A stretch of 64,000 nt of DNA, taken from positions 248,001-312,000 of the forward strand of contig JAKFUK010000004.1 in the NCBI GenBank assembly GCA_021732745.1, given 5' to 3'. The notes beneath the pieces are model-generated. The model was not told the origin of the DNA, did no database searches, and worked only from the letters and a program-made list of their open reading frames with translations. The position numbers were made by a program, and so were the translations under genes. Shown here one piece after another: positions 27,408 through 36,617 of this stretch. The DNA comes from Nevskia sp. Its GTDB lineage: Bacteria; Pseudomonadota; Gammaproteobacteria; Nevskiales; Nevskiaceae. Each line of letters begins with the position of its first letter. Positions within the stretch are counted from its first letter, which is position 1.

Positions 27408-28307
27408 ATGAACCCTCCCTTCCGCTACAAGCGCCTCGGCTACGTCGCCCTGAACGTCACCGATCTGGCTCGCAGCACCGTGTTCTATCGTGACCTGGTC
27501 GGTCTCGATGTCAGCGATGCGACCGACGCTTGTGTCGCCCTGCGCTGCTCGCGCGACCATCACGCAATGCTGCTCTACCCGGCTGCCACGCCGGGTTTGA
27601 AGCGCATCGCCTTCGAGCTGGATTCGGCGGCCGATCTGGACAAGGCGCGCGACTATCTGGTCAGCCTCGGGCTGGAAGTGGAGTCGGTGTCGGCCGAGGA
27701 GAAGAAGTCGCTGCGCCTGGTCGATGCACTGCGCTTCCGCATTCCCGGCTGCGGCCTGTGCATCGAATATTTCGTGCAGATGATGTTCATGGCCAAGCCG
27801 TTCGAAGCGCGGCTGGCGAAGATTGAGCGGCTGGGCCACATCGTGTTCAACGTCGCCGATTTCAATGCCACGGTCGGCTTCCTGAACGACGAACTCGGCT
27901 TCCGCACCTCTGACTTCGTGCCCGGCTTCGCGGCGTTCATGCGCTGCTACCCGAACCCGCTGCATCACTCGCTGGCCGTGCTCAGCGGTGCTGACGACCA
28001 TCTGAACCACGTCAATTTCATGGTCAGTGACATCGACGACATCGGCCGCGCGATGAATCGCATGAAAGCGGCGGGTGTGGAGATCGTGTTCGGGCCGGGC
28101 CGTCATCTGCCGTCGGAAAGCATCTTCCTGTACTTCCTCGATCCGGACGGCATGACCGTCGAGTACAGCTTCGGCATGGAATGCTTCCCCGAGAACGGCG
28201 CCCGCGAAGCGCGGCTGCTGGAGCCGGTGCCGGCCACGCTCGACACCTGGGGCAGCGTCGCCACGCCGGCCTTTGGCAAGCTCGGCGCGATCGAGCAACA
28301 GGCATGA
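27408..28307 (+). CDS. Extradiol ring-cleavage dioxygenase (two-domain VOC)
   Basis: A 299-residue type I extradiol dioxygenase with two vicinal-oxygen-chelate halves. The iron ligands fit His at LGHIVFNV (near residue 143), His at LNHVNFMV (near 204) and Glu at MTVEYSF (near 252). It is only distantly like the catechol dioxygenase at 2730-3662 and closer to enzymes for substituted catechols (BphC/CmtC type). In the inferred pathway it opens 2,3-dihydroxy-p-cumate. The next gene overlaps its stop by four bases. Confidence 0.87.
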   Translation: MNPPFRYKRLGYVALNVTDLARSTVFYRDLVGLDVSDATDACVALRCSRDHHAMLLYPAATPGLKRIAFELDSAADLDKARDYLVSLGLEVESVSAEEKKSLRLVDALRFRIPGCGLCIEYFVQMMFMAKPFEARLAKIERLGHIVFNVADFNATVGFLNDELGFRTSDFVPGFAAFMRCYPNPLHHSLAVLSGADDHLNHVNFMVSDIDDIGRAMNRMKAAGVEIVFGPGRHLPSESIFLYFLDPDGMTVEYSFGMECFPENGAREARLLEPVPATLDTWGSVATPAFGKLGAIEQQA

Positions 28308-29068
28308 GCGAGCCACGTTTTGAAGGCCAGGTCGTGGTGGTCACCGGTGCCGGACGCGGCATCGGTTACGCCTGCGCCGAGCGTTTCGCAGCCGAAGGCG
28401 CGAATCTGGTGGTCGGCGATCTCGATCAGGCCCAGGTCGATGCGGCGGTCGACGAGCTGATCGCCGATTTCGGCGTTAAGGTGGTCGGCGTGGCCGGCGA
28501 TCTGTCGCAGCAAGCGGTCGCGGAAGCGACCATCAAGGCCGCCATCGACCACTTTGGCCGCCTTGACGTGCTGGTCAACAACGCCGGCGGCGGCATCCTG
28601 CGGCCGTTCCTTGATCACACGCCGGAAACCCTGAAGGCGACCATCGACCGCAACCTCTGGACCTGCATCTGGTGCTGCTGGTACGCACTTCCCACGATGC
28701 GTGCGCAGGGCTACGGCCGCATCGTCAATCTGGGGGCCGACTCGGTGCGCAACGGCCTGTTCGATCACGCCGCCTACAACGCCGCCAAGGGCGGCATGCA
28801 CGGCATGACCACCGGTCTGGCTCGCGAATACGCTCGCGAGGGCATCACCGTGAATACCGTCGCGCCCTGCGTGGTGCAGACCCCGCAGCTCGATGAAGTG
28901 GCGAAACGTGATCCCGAACTGGTTCGCAAGGTCATCGAGGTGGTGCCGATGGGACGCCCGGGCACAATGGAGGAAGTGGCGTCGATGGTCGCCTACCTCG
29001 GCAGCCGCGAAGCCGCTTTTGTCACCGGCCAGGTGATCAGCGTCAACGGCGGCACCACGATGCTTTGA
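28304..29068 (+). CDS. SDR-family cis-dihydrodiol dehydrogenase
   Basis: A 254-residue classical SDR. It has the cofactor motif VTGAGRGIGYA (residues 13-23), NNAG at about 90, the catalytic serine in NLGADSVRNG, and Tyr-x-x-x-Lys in AAYNAAKGGMHG. With a dioxygenase, extradiol enzyme and ferredoxin around it, oxidation of the cis-dihydrodiol to the catechol (CmtB role) is the simplest function. ATG 28304 overlaps the upstream stop. Confidence 0.88.
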   Translation: MSEPRFEGQVVVVTGAGRGIGYACAERFAAEGANLVVGDLDQAQVDAAVDELIADFGVKVVGVAGDLSQQAVAEATIKAAIDHFGRLDVLVNNAGGGILRPFLDHTPETLKATIDRNLWTCIWCCWYALPTMRAQGYGRIVNLGADSVRNGLFDHAAYNAAKGGMHGMTTGLAREYAREGITVNTVAPCVVQTPQLDEVAKRDPELVRKVIEVVPMGRPGTMEEVASMVAYLGSREAAFVTGQVISVNGGTTML

Positions 29069-29098
29069 TGCAGCACTCGTCCTTCTCAAACTGATCCC

Positions 29099-29413
29099 AT
29101 GACCCAGTCCGTTGCCACCATCGCCGAATCCGAACTGCTCGACGGCGAGATGAAAAGCGCCTTCCTGCCCGATGGCACCCGCATCGCGCTGTTCCACATC
29201 AACGGCGGCTTTTATGCGACGCAGGACACCTGCACCCACGAGAACGCATCGCTGAACGATGAGGGCACGGTCGAAGGCGATCGCGTGACCTGCACCTGGC
29301 ATTACTGCGAGTTCTCGATCGTCACCGGCGAAGCGCTGAACTCGCCGTGCAGCGAGCCGCTGAAGACCTTCCCCGTGAAGCTCGTCGACGGCTACCTCCA
29401 TGTCGAGTACTGA
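29099..29413 (+). CDS. Rieske-type ferredoxin of the dioxygenase
   Basis: A 104-residue Rieske ferredoxin with [2Fe-2S] ligands Cys45, His47, Cys65 and His68 (CTHENA and CTWHYC). This matches the electron-carrier component of class II/III ring dioxygenases (CmtAd, BphF type). It delivers electrons to the alpha/beta dioxygenase encoded upstream. Its last 14 bases overlap the TetR gene start. Confidence 0.92.
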   Translation: MTQSVATIAESELLDGEMKSAFLPDGTRIALFHINGGFYATQDTCTHENASLNDEGTVEGDRVTCTWHYCEFSIVTGEALNSPCSEPLKTFPVKLVDGYLHVEY

Positions 29414-30062
29414 AGCCAAGCCCAAGGCCGCGCCGCGCAAGCGGCGCACGCAGGCCGAGCGCTCGGACGAGATGCAGCTGCGTCTGGTCGAAGCCGCCGC
29501 CACCGTGCTGCGCCGGAAAGGCTATGCCGGCCTGCGCACCGATGAAGTGGCGAGAGTCGCCAAGGTCTCGCGCGGCGCGCTTCAGCATCATTTTCCGAGC
29601 AAGGACAGCCTGGTCGTCGCCACCGCGCAGCATCTGCTGCAAGGCAGTCTCGAACGTGGCCAGCGCCGCGCGGCCAGTGCCGAGGCTGCACTCGATCCGA
29701 TCGAAGCGATCGTCGCCGACGGCGTCGAATTCTTCCTCGGTCCGGATTTCGGCGTGGTGCTCGATCTGGTGCTGGCCGGCAGCAAGGACCGCAGCCTGAA
29801 AGAGCAGATCTACGGCCACGCGCGCAGCAGCCGCCTCGATGTCGAGGACGCCTGGCTGGCCTTGCTGGTGGCGCGCGGCGTGCCAAAGTCCAAGGCCGAA
29901 AAAATCATGTGGCTGACCATCAGCGTGATCCGCGGCCTCGCCGTTCGCGCGCTGTGGCAGAAGGACGATGCACTGTTCAAATCCCTGCTCGACGAGTGGA
30001 AGCTGATTGTCGTCGGGCACCTGAAAACGATCGGTATCGCAGCACCCGGAGAGACACGATGA
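29400..30062 (+). CDS. cymR: TetR-family regulator resembling CymR
   Basis: A 220-residue TetR regulator. The N-terminal KRRTQAER and the helix-turn-helix EVARVAKVSRGALQHHFPSKDSL (in part, about residues 48-70), together with EFFLGPDFGVVLDLVLAGSKDR, VEDAWLALLVARG and RGLAVRALWQKDD, line up well with the p-cumate repressor CymR of Pseudomonas as I remember it. It lies inside the operon, overlapping both neighbours (14 and 4 bases), so it would be autoregulated with the pathway. Its operator was not identified with certainty. Confidence 0.82.
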   Translation: MSSTEAKPKAAPRKRRTQAERSDEMQLRLVEAAATVLRRKGYAGLRTDEVARVAKVSRGALQHHFPSKDSLVVATAQHLLQGSLERGQRRAASAEAALDPIEAIVADGVEFFLGPDFGVVLDLVLAGSKDRSLKEQIYGHARSSRLDVEDAWLALLVARGVPKSKAEKIMWLTISVIRGLAVRALWQKDDALFKSLLDEWKLIVVGHLKTIGIAAPGETR

Positions 30063-30922
30063 GCCTGTGGCAGGATTTTCTCGGCAGCACCACGCATTAC
30101 GTCGCGACGACAAATTTCGGCCGCATCCGGGTCGTCGAGGCCGGCGACAAGTCGAAGCCGGCGATCATCTTCCAGCACGGCATCGGCGGCCATCTGGAGG
30201 CCTACTCGAAGAATCTGGTGGCGCTGTCCGATCAGTTCCGCTGCATCGCTTTCGACTACGTCGGCCATGCGCTGTCCAGCCGCGTCGCGATGGAATACAC
30301 GCCGCCTGTGCTCGCCGAGCAGTTGTGCGAGCTGATGGATGCGATGGGCATCGACAAGGCCCATCTGTCCGGCGAATCGCTCGGCGGCTGGGTGTCCGGC
30401 TTCTTTGCGGTGAAGTACCCGCAGCGGGTGCTGAAGCTGATGCTGAATACCGGTGCCGGCATCCCGATCGTCAGCGAGAAAGGCCGCGCCGACATGCTGG
30501 ATCTCATGGAGCGCTCGAAGAAGGCAGCCGGTGTTGCGCCCAGCTTCGAGATGGTCAAGCACCGCATCGAATGGCTGATCCACCCGAGCAATCACGCGCG
30601 TCTGGTCACCGACGAGATCGTCAACCTGCGCCTGCATTTCTACCTGATGCCGGAAGGTCGCGAAGTCACGCCGATGGTCAACCGCATGCTGCCGCGCCAC
30701 GATGAGTTCCTGGTGCCGCTGGAGCAGATCAGCCACGACACGATGCTGCTGTGGACCCGCGACAACCCGATCCACGATCTGGAATGCGCCCGCGCCGCCG
30801 TTGCCCGCATTCCGAAAGGCGAGCTGTACGTGATGGAAGCCGACGGTGCCCACTGGCCGCAGTACGAAGCGCCGGAGGAGTTCAACCGGGTTGCCCGCGC
30901 GTTCTTTGCAGGAGCCGCCTGA
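30059..30922 (+). CDS. Meta-cleavage product hydrolase (alpha/beta fold)
   Basis: A 287-residue C-C bond hydrolase. The nucleophile is Ser107 in SGESLGGW, the oxyanion/loop motif is [11 protein letters not shown] (residues 39-49), the late acid is in [10 protein letters not shown] and the histidine in GAHWPQYE near residue 267. It would split the decarboxylated ring-fission product into 2-hydroxypenta-2,4-dienoate and a carboxylic acid (isobutyrate in a p-cumate pathway; CmtE role). The start overlaps the TetR stop by four bases, and the stop overlaps the hydratase start. Confidence 0.87.
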   Translation: MSLWQDFLGSTTHYVATTNFGRIRVVEAGDKSKPAIIFQHGIGGHLEAYSKNLVALSDQFRCIAFDYVGHALSSRVAMEYTPPVLAEQLCELMDAMGIDKAHLSGESLGGWVSGFFAVKYPQRVLKLMLNTGAGIPIVSEKGRADMLDLMERSKKAAGVAPSFEMVKHRIEWLIHPSNHARLVTDEIVNLRLHFYLMPEGREVTPMVNRMLPRHDEFLVPLEQISHDTMLLWTRDNPIHDLECARAAVARIPKGELYVMEADGAHWPQYEAPEEFNRVARAFFAGAA

Positions 30923-31731
30923 TGGCCGTCTCTTCCGCGCGCGGCGTGGCCGTTTCGGAGACGACGAAGCTCGCCCGGCAACTGCACGAAGCCTACGGCA
31001 GCGGCCTGCCGATCGCCCCGATCCGCGATCTGCTGCCGCCGGGCGATGTGGCGGCGGCGTACCACATCCAGGAAGCCAATACCCGCAAATGGCTCAAACA
31101 GGGCCGCCGTCTGGTCGGCCGCAAGATCGGCCTGACCTCGGTGGCGGTGCAGAAGCAGCTCGGCGTCGACCAGCCGGACTTCGGCATGCTGTTCGCCGAC
31201 ATGGAAGTCTGCGATGACGAGCCGATCGCCAGCGGCCGCGTCTGCCAGGCCAAGGTCGAAGCCGAAGTCGCCTTCGTGCTGGACCGCGACATCACGGTAG
31301 AGCAGGCGACCATGGCCGACGTGATCCGCGCGATTGCCTACGCCGTGGCGGCGATCGAGATCGTCGGCAGCCGGATCGCCAATTGGGACATCCGCCTGGT
31401 CGACACCGTGGCCGACAACGCATCGAGCGGGCTTTACGTGCTTGGCAACACGCCGATGCTGCTTCCGGGGCTGGACCTGCGTGATTGCGCGATGCAGATG
31501 ACGCGCGGCAGCGACGTTGTTTCCACGGGCGTCGGCCACGCCTGTCTCGGCCATCCGCTCAATGCCGTGCTGTGGCTGGCGCGGAAGATGGTCGAAGTCG
31601 GCCGGCCGCTGAAGGCGGGCGACACCATTCTGTCGGGCGCGCTCGGGCCGATGGTGGTGGTGCAGCCGGGGGATCGTTTCGAGGCGGTGATTGCGGGACT
31701 TGGCTCGGTCAGGGCGCGGTTTGCTGTTTAG
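30922..31731 (+). CDS. 2-oxopent-4-enoate hydratase family protein, second copy
   Basis: A 269-residue hydratase with [19 protein letters not shown] near residue 63, [13 protein letters not shown] near 110 and [18 protein letters not shown] near 152, the hydratase form rather than the decarboxylase form. Its position after the C-C hydrolase fits hydration of 2-hydroxypenta-2,4-dienoate (CmtF role), feeding the DmpG/DmpF pair at the start of the operon. It is clearly diverged from dmpE (9150-9950). It is the last gene before a 890-base repeat-rich gap. Confidence 0.9.
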   Translation: MAVSSARGVAVSETTKLARQLHEAYGSGLPIAPIRDLLPPGDVAAAYHIQEANTRKWLKQGRRLVGRKIGLTSVAVQKQLGVDQPDFGMLFADMEVCDDEPIASGRVCQAKVEAEVAFVLDRDITVEQATMADVIRAIAYAVAAIEIVGSRIANWDIRLVDTVADNASSGLYVLGNTPMLLPGLDLRDCAMQMTRGSDVVSTGVGHACLGHPLNAVLWLARKMVEVGRPLKAGDTILSGALGPMVVVQPGDRFEAVIAGLGSVRARFAV

Positions 31732-32618
31732 CGTTCTGTAGGTCGGGCTTGAGCTCGACGGCGCCACCGCCCGCCGTAGGTCGGCAAACCTTTGCCGACG
31801 GTTTTGCCGAGTAGGGCGGGCCGCGCCCGCCTTTTGCGGCTAATTTCAGCCTGAGTAGGTCGGGAAAGCGGCGAGCAGTGCTCGCCCATCGCGCATCCCG
31901 ACGGATTCGGTACCGCCTGAATTCCCTTTTGCTTTCGACGGCACCGAACTATTCCGCGCTTTCGCGCGGGTAACTTTTCCTTGAAACGCCCAAGGAAAAG
32001 TCACCAAAAGGAATGCGCCCCGTCGCCGCGTTGCTCAAAGGGGGATTTAAGGCAAAAGCCACGGCCGCGTCTAAAGCCACAGCCGCCGCGCTTCGCGCGG
32101 CGGCTGTTGGGCCGTAGGTCGGCAATCCTTTGCCGACATGGCGCGTAGCCGACCGCCCCCACCCCAGCCCTCCCCCGCAAGCGGGGGAGGGAGCCACTTC
32201 TGCTTTTGATTGGTTGTTGCCGTCGCCGTTGCTGCGGCTTTTGCTGTGGCTTCTGCTTCTCTTCCCCATTGCATGGCGCCGAGCATCGCAGCGATCGGAG
32301 GGGGCAGCGGGCATGGATGCCCGCTGAGCGATGTCGGGCCAAGGATGGCCCGTCAGCGCGGTACCCCGGAGAGCGCGAGAAGCGCAGGGCATCGACTCGC
32401 GCCTTTGTTTCATGCGAGTCGACGACATGCCTGGGCCGCCCTTCTTTGGTTACTTTCTTCAGCGGTTGAAGAAAGTAACTCGCGCGATAGCGCGAAAAAG
32501 TGCGATGAGGTTGAGTGCAAAAAGACGAAGCTGGCAACTAGGCAGAGTCAGCTGCCTGTTACTTAAAGCAATAGAAATCGCTTCACGAAAAGCGGCGGGT
32601 CGCGACCCGACCTACGAG
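31732..32618. repeat. Gene-free mosaic of palindromes
   Basis: No convincing gene lies in this 890-base stretch. It holds at least six perfect inverted repeats: GTCGGCAAA/TTTGCCGAC (31780-31799), a variant at 32118-32137, ACTTTTCCTTG/CAAGGAAAAGT (31973-32001), CAGCCGCCGCGC/GCGCGGCGGCTG (32080-32106), family R1 CCCTCCCCCGC/GCGGGGGAGGG (32168-32191) and TTACTTTCTTCA/TGAAGAAAGTAA (32450-32478). The frames that stay open here on both strands are by-products of the GC-rich repeats. It borders the AT-richer gene at 32619-33407. Confidence 0.75.
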
Positions 32619-33407
32619 CTACGAACTCTTGAACGTAACTAAACCACGGTCATGCTTTCCATATGCAGACACCATGAGGGTGACAAGCTCTGGAACGTCA
32701 AATATCGATTTGTACGGCACAAAAAAGGCCGGAGAATCCTTATGCACGCCGCAGTCATTTGCCTGCTTGTGAGGGATGGCGCGCACAAAATACTCCATCA
32801 AGAAACCCTCAAATAAAAAAAGAAATGTGTAATACGGACGTCCGTCGTACAGCCTGGGTATTGGGGATATGATGAGCTGTTCAAGACTCCCGCGAGAAAA
32901 TCCCCCTTCTGCTTCACTGGTGACATCAATTAAGCGCGCTAACTTACACCCGAGGCGCAATGGGCCAAATGACTTTCCACTTTGCAAGGATGCTCTAGCT
33001 TCGTCTCTGCAAGCATCTGGGATTATTACTTTTGAGAATTCTGGTTGCTTCGAGACAGAAGCGCGCCATAGCAAAGATGTTAGAAAAAGCTTGAAGCGAT
33101 TGTAGTCATGCGAACGAAATGTAATCCCGGCCTCATGTATGTTTGTCTTCGCCCTGTCAGTTCCGCGAAGCAGCCCTAAGCCATACTTTTCATATTTACA
33201 AATTATCTTTTCACAATCTGCGCACAGAAGATGTTCCCACCAAGATTCCTGAGAGCGCTGCACGGGCGTATGGTCCGAGTCATCAAGAAAAATAAGCTGA
33301 CCTGATTTCTGGTCCTGCTTAATTCTTCGAAACACAGCATTTGGAATGATGTGAGATTTTTGAAGAGTCTTTGACTTGGTGCATAGAGCGCAGGTGCCGT
33401 TTGTCAT
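32619..33407 (-). CDS. HNH-like zinc-finger protein of unknown role
   Basis: A 262-residue protein from ATG 33407 (an in-frame TTG at 33443 would add 12). The N-terminus reads NGTCALCTKSKTLQKSHIIP, a C-x2-C pair followed by Ser-His-Ile-Ile-Pro, and about 50 residues later LLCADCEKIICKYEKYG supplies a second C-x2-C. This CxxC/H/CxxC arrangement is that of a beta-beta-alpha metal (HNH) nuclease-like finger. The remaining 180 residues resemble nothing I know. Base composition is clearly lower in GC than all neighbours and it stands alone among repeats, pointing to recent transfer. A defence or mobile-element role is possible but not shown. Confidence 0.65.
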   Translation of the reverse strand: MTNGTCALCTKSKTLQKSHIIPNAVFRRIKQDQKSGQLIFLDDSDHTPVQRSQESWWEHLLCADCEKIICKYEKYGLGLLRGTDRAKTNIHEAGITFRSHDYNRFKLFLTSLLWRASVSKQPEFSKVIIPDACRDEARASLQSGKSFGPLRLGCKLARLIDVTSEAEGGFSRGSLEQLIISPIPRLYDGRPYYTFLFLFEGFLMEYFVRAIPHKQANDCGVHKDSPAFFVPYKSIFDVPELVTLMVSAYGKHDRGLVTFKSS

Positions 33408-33541
33408 GATCTTAAAGGGGAATTGCGCTGACACCTTACTCAATCACCAATTCCACGATCTAACTCGCGTGCAAGCATCGCGCATCTCACAACTACCAAA
33501 GCGACACCGGCTCGGACTTGCAGGCGACATTCATCACGACT

Positions 33542-33627
33542 CTGGATACCGGCTTTCGCAGGTATGACAGGGGGGAAGTGCAGCGCCTTCCTCCACCACC
33601 GTCATGCCGCCAAAAGCCGGCATCCAG
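33542..33627. repeat. Palindromic repeat, family R4
   Basis: Arms CTGGATACCGGCTTT (33542-33556) and AAAGCCGGCATCCAG (33613-33627) pair at 14 of 15 positions. This form of intergenic repeat (GGATACCGGC...GGTATGAC) is common in proteobacteria. The rest of the gap 33408-33659 shows no gene. Confidence 0.7.
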
Positions 33628-33659
33628 TACGCCGCCGCCCAAGATCGCGCGGCGCTAGC

Positions 33660-35042
33660 TCAAACCGCCCCCAACCTCTGCAACGCCGCCTGCGTCAAAT
33701 ACCGGTCATACATCTTCGGATCATTGGCCCCCGACTCGTGATGCCCTTCCACCGCCCGCACCTGCTCGATGCGGGTGACGCTGTTGGTCTGGATGTCGCT
33801 GGAGGTGACATGCGCCCAACTCCAGTACGGGTGCTTGCCGTCCATCACCTTCTTGCCGCCGCCTTCGTACAGTGAATAGGCGCCATCGAACGAGCGATAC
33901 GGCTTGAGATTGCGGTCATAGGTGACCATGCCGACGACGACCTGGTTGCGGGCGTCGAACCAGACGCGCTTCTTGCCGATGGGCGCGCGCGGGAACTTGA
34001 GCGGTTCGGCTTCCACCATGATCGCTTCCGGGATCAGTTCGACCGTTGCATCCCAGAAGGTCTTGCCCTTGGGGCCGCCGTGGGTGGTGTGCTCCCAGTT
34101 GTCGTTGCTGTGGTTTCAGCTTTCCGACAAGCCGCCGAGGAACGGGCCGCGGCCGACGATCTTGTAGTTGCCCCAGGTGTGCAGCGGATCGCCGGCAGCC
34201 CAGGCGTCGGACAGGAACAGGGTCAGGCCGGGGATCAACGGCTCGAAGCGCTGGTTGGTCGGGAACTGGCGGATGCGGCGGAACTCCGGCACGTAGCCGT
34301 AGAGCTGCGGGAACGTGGAATGGTCGTAGTCCCAGACGTTCAGGAAGCTGGTGCCGCGATAGGCCTGCGGTTCGAGGAAGAACACGCTCTGGTAGCGGAG
34401 CTTGGATTTCTGCTCGGGCCAGTACGGCTTCGGGTCCATGCTGACTCGGCCGACCGGCGACATCTCCGCCCAGCCGCCCGAGTACTTGAAGCGCTCGCTG
34501 CCGTTCTGCTCGATGGTGGTCAGCTTCAGCGCGTAGAACGAGGCGTCGTGGCGGCCCCAGCTGAGCGTCTGGCCAGCGAACAGTTCGATGCCGTTGGTGG
34601 GGTTCGGAAACGGATGGCCGCCGATCCACGGCTGGCCATCCGCCTTGTTGACGACATTGCCCTTGGCATCGAACACGCCCATGCCGCTGTTCTTCAGCGT
34701 GGCTTCGATGTACTCCCAGGGCGACAGCCGCATGATGTCGGTGGTGGTCTTGACGATCTTGAGCTTGCGGCCCTGCTTGAGGATCTGTTCGTAGCGCACC
34801 GGCTCGATCAGGTCCTTGACCAGTTCGACATTGGAGGCGTCGATGATGTCGCCGGTCTTGATCCGGCCCTTGGTGTAGCCCTCGATCGACAGCAGCTCGT
34901 CAGGGTAGGCCTTGTTGATTTCGCCGGTCTTGGCGATGGCCTCATGCAAGGACATCAGCACGCCGGTGGAGAGCACGCCTTTCGAGGCGTCGGCAAGGAA
35001 CTTCCGGCGGCTGAAGCCGGCGTCGTAGCGGAGCAGTTTCAT
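33660..35042 (-). pseudogene. DUF1329 family protein, interrupted by an in-frame TGA (copy 1)
   Basis: A 460-codon frame encodes a DUF1329 protein with a twin-arginine signal (SRRKFLADASKGVLSTGVLM) and long matches to copy 2 at 52127 (EATLKN, PWIGG, FRRIRQFPTNQRFEPL, LFLSDAWAAGDP). Codon 309 is TGA (34116-34118, minus strand), and the same frame continues with NDNWEHTTHGG to the normal end at 33660, so no frameshift is involved. DUF1329 proteins are exported and usually accompany DUF1302 and RND genes. The product would be a 308-residue truncation unless the stop is an error or is read through. A sigma/anti-sigma pair follows upstream. Confidence 0.85.
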
Positions 35043-35093
35043 CGGCAGGGGAATCCTGGGAGCAAGAAGAGTGGAGCGGGAACGTCCGGCGCT

Positions 35094-35906
35094 TCAGATT
35101 GCCGGAACGTCGTTGCTGGCGCGGTCGAGGACCGGCCGGGTCGGTTGGCCGGTCGGCGAGCCGCCCGGCGGTTCAAGACTGATCGCGAATACCAGCGCCC
35201 GGCCTTCGCCAAGACCTGGTGGTACATCGACCACCACGGTGGAGTCGCGTTCCGTGCCGAGGATCGCCAGCGGCTGCGGCGTACCGTCGCCGGACAGCCA
35301 CCAGAGCTGGACGCTGGCGCGGCCGGCGCTGAGGTAGTCGTCGCTGGCGGTAATCGCCAGCTTCCGGTGATCCGGCGTCAGGCTGATCATCCAGCCCATG
35401 CTCGACGCCGGCATGGCGAGCCGGGCCAGCACGATCGGCAGCGGTCGCAGTTCGTCGCCGCTGAGCTGCGGTTCGGCAAGGTCGGCCAGCTGCGCCACCT
35501 GGACGATTTCGGCGGGCGCATCGGCCGGGAAGCTCAAGCGCGCGCCGACCAGCTTGATCAGGCCGCCGACGATCAGCAGACCGCAGGCGCAGGCGGCGGC
35601 CAGGAAGCGGCTGCGGCGCATGAAGACGGCGCGGCGCGATGGCCGGATCGGCAGCGGCGGCACGATCGCCACCCGCGGACGCAGGGTTTCGGCGACCAGC
35701 GCCGCGCGCAGGTCTGGCGGCGGCGCCACTGGCGGCAGGCCGTAGGCGATCGGGGCCAGACGGCGTTCCCAGATGCCGACCTGCCAGCGCAGCTGCGCGC
35801 TGCCGGTCAGCAGGCGCTCGAAGCGCAGGCGCGCGGAGCCACGCAGCGAGCCGTGCACGTAATGCGCGGCCAGCCTGTCGATCAGTTCGGGATTGTCGTA
35901 GTTCAT
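35094..35906 (-). CDS. Anti-sigma factor (RskA-like)
   Basis: A 270-residue single-span protein. The cytoplasmic part (ELIDRLAAHYVHGSLRGSARLRFERLL in outline, residues 6-33) resembles the sigma-binding region of RskA-type anti-sigma factors, and lacks the H-x3-C-x2-C zinc motif. One membrane helix follows (FLAAACACGLLIVGGLIKLV, about 100-119), then a periplasmic domain with WWLSGDGTPQPLAILGT. Its ATG overlaps the stop of the sigma gene by four bases, and GGAGG precedes it. It should hold the ECF sigma factor inactive until an envelope signal arrives. Confidence 0.82.
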   Translation of the reverse strand: MNYDNPELIDRLAAHYVHGSLRGSARLRFERLLTGSAQLRWQVGIWERRLAPIAYGLPPVAPPPDLRAALVAETLRPRVAIVPPLPIRPSRRAVFMRRSRFLAAACACGLLIVGGLIKLVGARLSFPADAPAEIVQVAQLADLAEPQLSGDELRPLPIVLARLAMPASSMGWMISLTPDHRKLAITASDDYLSAGRASVQLWWLSGDGTPQPLAILGTERDSTVVVDVPPGLGEGRALVFAISLEPPGGSPTGQPTRPVLDRASNDVPAI

Positions 35907-36601
35907 GTGCCTGCCTCCAGGCATTGCCGCAACCGCACCAGCGCCCGCCGTATCCTCGCCTTGACCGTGCCCAGGGGCAAATCGAGCTGATCGGCCAGCT
36001 CCTGGTTCGAATAGCCCTCGTAGAAACTCAGCAGCAGACAGTTGCGCTGGCTTTCGTGCATGACGCCCAGGCAACGCGACAGGCGGTCGATGTCGGTCAG
36101 CACGATGGCGTCGAACTCGGGCGATCGTGAAGGTACTGCCGATTCGCGCAGATCGGACGCATTGGCGGCCAGCCGGGCAGCGTGCTGCTGGCGGCTGCGG
36201 ATCAGGTCGATGGCGCGATAGCGGGCGATGCCGATGAGCCAGGCTGCCGCGTCGCCGCGATCCGCCGAGTAGGCGGTGCCGCGCCGCCAGATGCGGATGT
36301 AGCAGTCCTGCAGCGCCTCATTGGCCTGTTCGCGGTCGCGCAGCATGCGCAGCAGCACGGCATAGAGATAGCTGCTGGTTTCGTCGTACAGCGCGGTGAA
36401 GGCAGCGGAATCTCCTGCCGCGATCCGCTCCAGCAGGCCGCGCACCCGGGCCTGATCCAGCGGCATCCGCAGCGGTACCCGCAAGGCCACGGCGCGCAAC
36501 CGGGCGTCGATTCCGGCCAGTGCATCGAGCGCGACATCGTGGCCGGGCACCCCGAGGTCGGCTTCTTCCTCGCTGTCGATGTCGGTTGCGACTGGCTTCA
36601 C
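35903..36601 (-). CDS. ECF sigma factor (SigK-like)
   Basis: A 232-residue sigma-70 family factor with region 2 (FTALYDETSSYLYAVLLRMLRDREQANEALQD in outline, residues 68-100; RIWRRGTAY) and region 4 (LLLSFYEGYSNQELADQLDLPLGTVKARIRRAL in outline, near 190-222). The N-terminus is about 50 residues longer than most SigK-like factors. It is coupled to the RskA-like anti-sigma gene. Possible targets are its own operon and the neighbouring DUF1329, lipoprotein and FadL genes. Confidence 0.9.
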   Translation of the reverse strand: MKPVATDIDSEEEADLGVPGHDVALDALAGIDARLRAVALRVPLRMPLDQARVRGLLERIAAGDSAAFTALYDETSSYLYAVLLRMLRDREQANEALQDCYIRIWRRGTAYSADRGDAAAWLIGIARYRAIDLIRSRQQHAARLAANASDLRESAVPSRSPEFDAIVLTDIDRLSRCLGVMHESQRNCLLLSFYEGYSNQELADQLDLPLGTVKARIRRALVRLRQCLEAGT

Positions 36602-36617
36602 GATGGCTTCGGCGGGC

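Noticed and set aside
31949-32566. Several overlapping frames of 60-180 codons on both strands
   Set aside because: They consist of translated palindromes and poly-Arg/Ala stretches, with no ribosome site or homology.
34116-34118. TGA in DUF1329 copy 1 as a selenocysteine codon
   Set aside because: DUF1329 proteins are not selenoproteins to my knowledge, the family position is not a cysteine, no SECIS-like stem directly follows, and the paralogue is broken by TAG instead.
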